64,000 bases of DNA, taken from contig CM046875.1 of NCBI GenBank assembly GCA_025667525.1, positions 201,352,125 to 201,416,124 of the forward strand, read 5' to 3'. This DNA comes from Glebionis coronaria (taxonomy: Eukaryota > Streptophyta > Magnoliopsida > Asterales > Asteraceae). The number at the start of each line of letters is the position of its first letter. Position 1 is the stretch's first letter. The translations under genes and the position numbers were made by a program. Under the pieces are notes generated by a model. The model saw only the letters and a program-made list of their open reading frames with translations, ran no database searches and was not told the DNA's origin. This document shows, one piece after another, positions 58,601-64,000 of this stretch.

Positions 58601-59184
58601 AATCAGAAAGAGCTCCACCTCTAATGGATCAAGATAATCAGATTGCTCTTGACTTCTTTGTCACCAATGATCTGGTGTATCTACTGAAGGGGTCATCAAA
58701 GTACGCAACATCCCTGACATTGCTGAAAGCTGCCAACTGGGGGACAATACCCTTCATCGAGGAAAAGGTAAACCGACTCTGGGTCCCTAAGATAAATCGT
58801 AATTATGATATGTATGCTGTCATAGGTGCATCTCATTGGGACGAACGAGTCAGAAGGGCGTACAGGGGTTGCTGTCTAGTCAATTCTGGAAGCTCAGTTA
58901 GATCCGATATCCGCATCTCCAGCATTTTAGGGATGAAAACAGAAGCCAAAAACGGCTATTATCATGTGACGGAGATTCGTTTGAAAAGGGAGGATGACAG
59001 GGAATACAGAATCCAGCAGGGAGATTTTTCCATCATTCGCCTTGAGGATATCGAAGATATGCTGCTTCTGATGACCAGAGATCAACTGACACATATCCCT
59101 CGTGAAGACCTGATTGCGTTGAATACAGCACTTCGTATGTTCACACGAAGTGTTGTCATCAAGACACGAGTTGAAGATCTTTAG
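55648..59184 (+). CDS. SIRE-B third ORF (post-pol protein of unknown function, 1178 codons)
   Basis: A large ORF between pol and the 3' LTR, where Sireviruses carry an 'env-like' gene. I see no signal peptide or membrane segment. Residues 1-270 form a globular domain (YALRRSASVPYDYLYEFWA; SDFRKIFGF) reminiscent of the plant 'putative transposon protein' domain. A Lys-rich nuclear-localisation-like cluster is near 309-336 (KTKKKKTEGKKGKGK) and a Pro-rich segment near 410-455. A charged coiled coil spans about 480-595 and a Glu/Asp run about 673-745. A mixed C-terminal domain (about 880-1178) is of a type I recall from Asteraceae element proteins. The architecture suggests a nuclear, nucleic-acid- or chromatin-associated protein rather than an envelope. 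The ORF ends at a TAG, but the frame continues. Copia A lacks it. Confidence 0.85.
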   Translation: MTNPTVQQLQDDRAAAIAEAKTLKFVPNNYRLKEVSHSTHNGFKVATAMLDKSHFKYALRRSASVPYDYLYEFWATKERTSNKITFSLDNKQQTLTMSDFRKIFGFRPILKGLPSYSPNPTKDQMMEMFTAIGCLDIRTPSEFTTAKIGQPWKAIFGILSRCLTPKTTGYDAVRPPIIKMFYGMFKGMGIDYASLLWEEFTFQLFTNTKGKIKTYQYPRFIKLIIHYFMENDASINKLAGSRHHMIDDDDLVDLRQETHSNTVIPGPIPSHLLTDEIIESDDYKNLLTEIEKQRASLLAGEDSSTTVKSKGKRKQADLPEPKTKKKKTEGKKGKGKADEMRLRDEEGIADPDLEKTEKQIMKIAIQRSRKDTGGSGSGVRVDVEDEYMEPHDVDEFGSPENYSTSKEPSIPVSTPPPPPTQPLTTQPPPTQPLPTKQVSTPLPPPPPKPILSTAVTTEPIPSTSATSATSAMAAIVLGEMLDKHVDAHKREMNELRQELNRRAQSEEASRKAQEELIAKFAADMEATRKAHAEELAQVKRDEANRHKARIARLKAIKDDFKEQKEALEATIEQRVKDSIESLMPKLRDDLKTLAADNLMIKSSNPSEAAYKIAYDLTDFELKKILKDRMKELGSFDKSRKQRALFKSLNDAIMEDDRLFKTFGSVVPYHILPEEEREESEEDEGTGGEEEEEEEEDKNEEEDEDENDEDDEDDSDNDDEDEDEDEDEDGDDDNDGNDGGDGHQESVKGSNADKGEQREKGDKGANSKKVVKSGTKSKKDAAPKEKSTSTESRRSKWRHDVNATTGSSIPGTFIHKSIPVTTNPVSSCVVTPVIAESVTEPEAAQHSPVHDTAEMPESEQADVHVSTPLQQNPQSTIPEPSTRNWEDTLEIDETAPPQAWIMAAAQYDPITDADKEVLYLRIRSPIDLCAFLAHEYKTSVTPSLVKKVLKDKRLRAKTRLPQMEFEYYAEEILKALNTVQRPGLHESERAPPLMDQDNQIALDFFVTNDLVYLLKGSSKYATSLTLLKAANWGTIPFIEEKVNRLWVPKINRNYDMYAVIGASHWDERVRRAYRGCCLVNSGSSVRSDIRISSILGMKTEAKNGYYHVTEIRLKREDDREYRIQQGDFSIIRLEDIEDMLLLMTRDQLTHIPREDLIALNTALRMFTRSVVIKTRVEDL

Positions 59185-59592
59185 TTGGGAGTTGAAAGCT
59201 ATCAGAGGAAGCTCAATTTAACCCGTCCTGTGAATCAAGTGTTACCTCAACATGTAGCAAGATGTCCTTATACCGGCATTTCTGTTCCGAATTCCGGCAT
59301 CTTCTACTTAAACAGTCGAGGTTTGATGAAGTTTATGAGGGTGGGGGAGCTCCACAAGTATAGTGATGGCACTCTTATACAAGTCAGAGACAAGTTGGAG
59401 CATCTGAACTCGGGTGGAACTTTGCCAGAAATGACGGAGGATTGGCATCCAGGTTACCGGCAGATGGCAAAGTATGTCATCAAGAAGATCGATCAGAAGC
59501 TCCGTGAACGTAGATTGATGAGGAGCTTGGAAAGATTTGTGGGTGGTAGACCATATGGAGTGCACTACAGGACACTGCAACGATCCATCTGA
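59185..59592 (+). pseudogene. In-frame C-terminal extension of the third ORF (135 codons after a TAG)
   Basis: The frame stays open for 135 codons after the TAG at 59182-59184. It encodes a compact conserved-looking block (LGVESYQRKLNLTRPVNQV; RVGELHKYSDGTL; SLERFVGGRPYG) that I recall as continuous with the preceding domain in related Asteraceae proteins, usually with Gln at the stop position. A CAG to TAG change would explain it. Stop readthrough is possible but unproven. No good ATG begins the extension. Confidence 0.7.
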
Positions 59593-61834
59593 AGGGTCGT
59601 ACATTTCAGGTCACTCTATATTGGTATTATTTGTGAATATGTATATTTGTGAATAATGTGCTTTAATGGCTTGTTGTAGTGTTAAGGTATGATAATTTTT
59701 CAAGAATTTCTCACGAGATTCTAAATCTTTCAAAATATATCATACTAAAGCACTACAACTATCCCTTATTAACTTAAGGGGGAGCAATCATGTGTTCTAT
59801 GGCCAAACATCAATTTCATTTTTACCCAAAGACCGGTTAATCCATTCAATATCCCAAATATTAATGGTTAACATTTTGGATAAGGGGAGAAAATGGGATT
59901 AAGGAGATTTAAATGATACTTGGCTAAAATGAAAAAGACTTAAAGATTATCCAACTTAATATGTGTAAAGCACGTGTTAAGGGGGAGCGTTTTTGATGAA
60001 CAAAACACCTAAGGTACAAAACTTTTGATTTCAATATCACAAGTTCTTTAGGTGATTTTCAATGATTTTTCATGGTGGCAATTCATTCCCAAAACACGCT
60101 TAATTCACGACGGATGTGGTGACAAAAGGGTGGTAGGAATAGGTTTAGTCCAATGATTCATCAGAGCCGATGGAATCTTCCCAAGGACAATTCCCTAGTT
60201 AGAATTAGAAGTCCTAGGAAAGATGGAGAAAGAATGTGAACGTAGCTGAATGCCGACCAAGTACTTAAGCTAGCACTGGAACAATCACAACAAGGTGCTA
60301 GTGATGACGTATTGGTAAGCATTGAAGGGGTTGAAGAATGAAAAAGAAATGTAAAGATAAAGGGTGTAAAGAAAGAAGCCCTCCTTACAACTTTAGGCAG
60401 AAACCGGGTCAATACATATGCTATTGAGGTCATTTTTGCTAATGATTCTCGGTATTGAAGAAAGACATCATGGACCCAGTGATGCAATGCACAACCCTTC
60501 CCCAGCTAACTCAAATATCTCTCAAAAGGTATTTGTTTTAATCACACGGAGATCAACACGTTATCTACTGGTTTATTCACTCCGAATAGACTGGTATTGA
60601 AAAGGTGGCACTCCTCTCCAGCCATCGCTCACTAAATCAAAACGCACAATCGAGTCTAGAGCCAAGAGATCATCAAAAGTCTCATTAGGACACTTTCCAT
60701 TTATTCCTTGCTTTCTCACACACTGTGAAAAGTAAGAGATTTTCATGAGTCCTACGCAGTATTCCTGTAATATTGCCAGAACATCCGAGTAATACGCAAG
60801 TATTACAATGAAGATGGAAATCCTGCTTGAGCCAACATCAAACAAGCTCATGGTAGGTTACACGTGCGGTTCTTTTAGAACCAATCTTGTGAAAAACTGG
60901 AAGGTAACAGTGGTTTAATTCTTAATTGAACTTAAACTCGTTCCAGGCCTCTTCGCATTATCATATGATCTTGCCAGAACACTCAGAGTGACTCTTTATT
61001 GACCACAGTGACGAGTGGAAATCCTTCTAGTGTCAACATCAAACAGCACTTGGTAGGTAACGCGCAAGATTCTTTATGAATTGAGCTCGTGACAACTGGA
61101 AAGCAACGATGGTGAAAATCTTAATTGAAATTCACTTGTTCCAGGTTTCATGAATTGACGGCTTTTAATCACAAGGATAATTTATCCAAGTGATTCACTC
61201 TTTATGTTCGCAGTCAGCTTTGGACGGTCGAATAAAGAGAACGGGTTTACCCGCGAAATCCTGTCAGGAAGTTACTTAATTGAAACTATCCGTCACGGGT
61301 ACGATATCTAATATCGTCCAACGGTCTTCACCGACCGGAGGTAAAATGCTACCGAATTAGAATAAAATGTTCAAAGCCATTTTATTCGTGTCGTTGCTGT
61401 GTACCTGTTAAAGACGGTGGCGTTGCTGTGTACCTGTTGAAGACGGTGGCGTTGCTGTGTACCAGTGAAGACGGTGGTGTTGCGGTGTACCTGTAAAAGT
61501 CGTTCCCACATGCTTATGTCTTTTGCAACAAAGTTCAGCAAACATTCAAGAAAGTTCAAGATGAAGTCTTCCGCTGTACCAAACTCTGAAGCTTTCGAGA
61601 ATTCAACAAAAAGACATAAGTGTGTGGAACATGAAGTCACGAGGAGGCAAAGTTCACAAGAAAGGCAAAGATCGCACGTGAAAGGCCAAAGAACAATGCT
61701 CTCAAGTCAAAGCCAAAAAGATCAAATCAACTTATTCACAACAAAAGAAAGAAAAGAAGAAAAGACTACGAGCTAAAGAACGAAGACTTAGTATAGTATG
61801 CTAGGTTTAGAACTTTGTAAACGTGGAGTGACCT
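59593..61834 (+). other. SIRE-B 3' noncoding region
   Basis: About 2.2 kb without genes. Polypurine-like motifs occur at 59771-59790, 59878-59895 and 59976-59988. From about 60120 to 61690 it aligns with copia A (complement of about 9350-7890). It contains two diverged tandem units of about 190 bases (60772-60970 and 60971-61155), each with a TTGCCAGAACA start, a GTGGAAATCC..-type middle and a GTTCCAGG end. The 103-codon ORF at 61465-61776 covers the repeat and shows no domain. Confidence 0.7.
61392..61503 (+). repeat. 29-bp tandem repeat near the SIRE-B 3' end
   Basis: The unit CGTTGCTGTGTACCTGTTGA plus nine further bases occurs at 61392-61420, 61421-61449 and 61450-61477 (28 bp), followed by a partial fourth. 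Copia A has a single diverged unit at the same place (complement of about 8065-8095), so the expansion is specific to SIRE-B. Confidence 0.88.
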
Positions 61835-61849
61835 CCCTTAGGGGGAGAT
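61835..61849 (+). promoter_or_regulatory. SIRE-B polypurine tract
   Basis: cccttagggggagat immediately precedes the 3' LTR start at 61850. It has the same TTA(A)GGGGGAG core as the upstream copies flanking the third ORF. Confidence 0.85.
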
Positions 61850-62180
61850 TGTTAGAAATACGTTTTTACGTATATTAGAAGTATCGGTCACTCCACAATA
61901 ATATTCATGTTGTAATAGCTCGTAGTTAGATAATAGTTGTTATTTGCTTATTAACTTAAGTAAGAACCGGTCCATGGGCTTGTCATGGACCGGCCTAAGC
62001 CCAATGTTTAGCTTGGACTATAAATACCCCTTTCCACTAAGGAAAGGGGTTGGTTGTTGTTCCATTTCACATTTCATAGTAATAAAATCTTCCATATATT
62101 TCTCTCACTTTCTCTCTCTAGTTTCTCTCACTAGAAAACATCAACCCACTTCATAGATTCATAGGTTATCAATTTCTACA
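61850..62180 (+). repeat. SIRE-B 3' LTR (331 bp)
   Basis: It matches 33632-33962 base for base apart from one C/T difference. It has the same palindrome and TATA box (62019-62026), and is followed by the TSD ttcct at 62181-62185. Confidence 0.93.
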
Positions 62181-62185
62181 TTCCT
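62181..62185. repeat. Target-site duplication of SIRE-B, right copy (ttcct)
   Basis: It matches 33627-33631. Athila-2 protease-side sequence resumes immediately after it. Confidence 0.92.
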
Positions 62186-64000
62186 CCAAGAGGAAATCAC
62201 TCTCTCCAAAAGGTGTTAGCGAGGGAGCAATTGAGGCCACGGTTTCAACATGGGGCATCTCATCACTAGTACTCTTACAAGCATCATGAAAGTGTTCATC
62301 ACACACCTCATCTAACACATCAACAATGTTAATAGTCTCACACAGTCTAGACTCCTTAACCTCTTTCCTATCACAAACTTTCCGTAACTTAAACACCACT
62401 CTCTCATCTTCTACTCTCATAATTAGTTCTCCTTCCGCCACATCTATCAAAGTACGACCCGTTCTCAAAAACGGTCTACCAACAATCAAAGGCACTCTAG
62501 GATCCATGTCATAATCAACCACTACAAAGTCGGCCGGAAAAGTAAACTTTTCCACACCTACAAACACATCCTCCGCTATACCTACGGGGTAAGCTATGGT
62601 TCGGTTCAAGAGTCATCCTAGTGGGAGTGAGCTCGGGAAGAGAGAGTTTTTTCCAAACTGATAAAGGCATGAGGTTTATGCTTGCCCCTAGATCCGCCAA
62701 AGCCATGCAATTTTCAACACCGGGAAAATTACAAGGTATCAAGAAGCGCCCCGGATCTCCAAGTTTTGTTGGTAAGGTTATAAGTAACACGGCGGAACAA
62801 TTTTCATTAAGGGATGTGTTGGGCAAATCAACCAATTTTTCTTTGTTTGAGAGTAAATCCTTGAACATCTTAGCAAACTTTGGCATATAAGCAAGAGCTT
62901 CCGCAAAGGATATATTGATGTTGAGTTGCTTGAACATCCTTAAGAAATTGGAGACTTGGATGTCATCCTTGTTCTTTAACTTGTCCTTTTTCAACCTTGA
63001 AGGATATGGAAGAGTAGGTTTTGGTGTAGGTGGAATAGGTGTTGTAGTGGAAGATTTGTCTTTGTTAGCTTCTTCATTGGGAAGTGTGGAAGGTAGAGGA
63101 GAAGTATGAATGGTTTGAGAAGGTGTGTTTGAGTGAATGGGAGAATTTTGAGGTGGTGAAGTAGAGGTAGAAGGCTTGTCACAAGTAGGAGCACAAGTAG
63201 GTTGAACAATAGGAGGTTTAGAGGTGAAGGATCCTTTGTTGACTTTCCACTTCTTGTTGTAATAGCATTGACATTTTCCCTTGGATTTGTTTGTATGTTG
63301 GAAGGTAAAGCCCCTTGTGGTCTTTGATTTAATGCCATTAAAAGCCTATCGGTTTGTTCATCCGCTATACGTTTCATTTGGTCATTCATTCTCTTCTCAA
63401 TTTCACGCATTTTCTTGTCAACATACTCTTGAGTCTCTTGCATCCCATATCCTTGATTTTGAAGTTGAGGATAAGCTTGATTTGGCATTGGAGCATATCC
63501 TTGATTGGGGAAAAGTGGAAGTAGTTGATTAAATCCTTGATGTGGTGGATAAAAGGTATTTCCTTGATGTTGAACATTGTTGGGTGCCTTGTAGTTATTT
63601 CCTTGGTAAGGTGGTATTTGCCCTTGATTTCATTGTAAAAGTTGAGGAGGATTTTGTTGAATTTGGGTTGGTGGTTGGGGTGGGAATCCCGGTGGAGTAA
63701 GGTAGTTTTGGGACTTGTAAGAAAGGTTATTTGGATTGATATTTGGCTTGAAGTGTTCACGATGTTCCTCTTGGTAAGCATAGCATTCCCCTTGATAAAC
63801 TTGCACCTTATCACATTGTTCATAAGAATGGAGACCTCCACAAGTTACACAAGAAAGAGTAATGGCATTCACATTATTTGAAGAATTTTTCAATGAAGCG
63901 GTCTTAAGGGCTTGAACTATCTCTTGAGTCATTTCTTGTTGTCCTTGTTTGACTTGTTGAAGGATCTCTTGGTGATATTTAAGGAATTGGTTATCACAAG
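62186..64000 (-). pseudogene. gag-pol: Athila-2 gag C-terminus and protease (decayed, runs off the window)
   Basis: On the minus strand, from 64000 downward: a gag tail with CVTCGGLHSYEQC (Athila-type knuckle, about 63810-63850) and Gln/Pro/Asn-rich repeats (NQGYAPMPNQAYPQLQNQG). A TGA is at 63630-63632 and a helical segment (YVDKKMREIEKRMNDQMKRI) lies near 63370-63430. A frame slip falls near 63245. A Pro/Thr linker is followed by aspartic protease (ALADLGASINLMPLSVW, about 62640-62690), a second slip near 62600, and the protease end (VPLIVGRPFLRTGRTLID, about 62440-62500). DLGA is the usual Athila active-site form. The SIRE-B insertion interrupts the linker to RT. The listed end is the window edge. 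Confidence 0.85.

Larger units (their letters stand above)
33632..62180 (+). mobile_element. SIRE-B: giant Sirevirus-like Ty1/copia element (about 18.2 kb without the nested insertion)
   Basis: Identical-length 331-bp LTRs (33632-33962 and 61850-62180; one mismatch seen) with TG..CA ends, TSD ttcct, a primer site after the 5' LTR and a polypurine tract before the 3' LTR define one element. It contains gag, pol and a third large ORF, all plus strand. Removing Tekay-1 and one TSD (10,387 bp) from 28,549 bp leaves 18,162 bp. Known Sireviruses are roughly half that and have longer LTRs. Sirevirus affiliation rests on the pol wording, the large coiled-coil gag, a post-pol ORF and repeated polypurine motifs upstream of the 3' LTR. 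Confidence 0.9.

Noticed and set aside
55648..59184. Retroviral envelope gene
   Set aside because: The position suits an env-like ORF, but there is no signal peptide, transmembrane helix or Cys-rich ectodomain. The long acidic and Lys-rich stretches argue against it.

Overview
The window is plant nuclear heterochromatin built entirely of LTR retrotransposons; I found no host gene, tRNA or rRNA in 64 kb. The lineages (Athila and chromodomain-bearing Tekay/Del-like Ty3/gypsy, and SIRE/Sirevirus Ty1/copia) are plant-specific. Protein wording in the copia gag and post-pol ORF (repeated 'KPTGRT..PLTRN' phrases; a C-terminal 'LGVESYQRKLNLT' block) matches what I remember from Asteraceae such as Tanacetum, so a daisy-family genome is my best guess. 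This rests on recall, not on a search.

Layout. (1) 1-7666: right end of a decayed plus-strand Athila (Athila-1): pol remnant, 2 kb 3' noncoding DNA, 3.6 kb 3' LTR. (2) 7667-13960: minus-strand Sirevirus copia remnant (copia A), pol plus 3' noncoding region, cut on both sides by Athila elements. (3) 13961-64000: minus-strand Athila-2, whose pieces (3' LTR 13961-17026, 3' region and pol 28446-33631, gag/protease 62186-64000) are separated by younger insertions. (4) 17037-28440: complete minus-strand Tekay-like element (Tekay-2), TSD cctac, LTRs of 3035 bp with 16 visible mismatches, inserted in the polypurine tract of Athila-2. (5) 33632-62180: plus-strand Sirevirus-like copia (SIRE-B), TSD ttcct, 331-bp LTRs with one mismatch, inserted between the protease and RT of Athila-2. 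(6) 43289-53670: intact plus-strand Tekay-like element (Tekay-1), TSD agaaa, nearly identical 2.57 kb LTRs, inserted downstream of SIRE-B pol.

Two things stand out. First, the gag-pol reading frame of Tekay-2 is interrupted by three short GT-AG introns (85, 74 and 70 bp). Removing them joins Gag to the zinc knuckle and Pol exactly in phase, and the first donor itself contains the Gag stop codon. This suggests that splicing, rather than frameshifting, sets Gag versus Gag-Pol. Second, with Tekay-1 removed, SIRE-B is about 18.2 kb, very large for copia. It has a 1617-codon gag, pol, and a third large ORF (1178 codons plus a 135-codon in-frame extension) with a basic cluster, coiled coil and acidic domain. 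The gag and third-ORF leaders each hold a long array built on the same 10-bp core TTCCG[A/C]ATAG.

Relative ages: Athila-1, Athila-2 and copia A are old (several stops and frameshifts). Tekay-2 is younger (one stop), SIRE-B younger still, and Tekay-1 is youngest and coding-intact.
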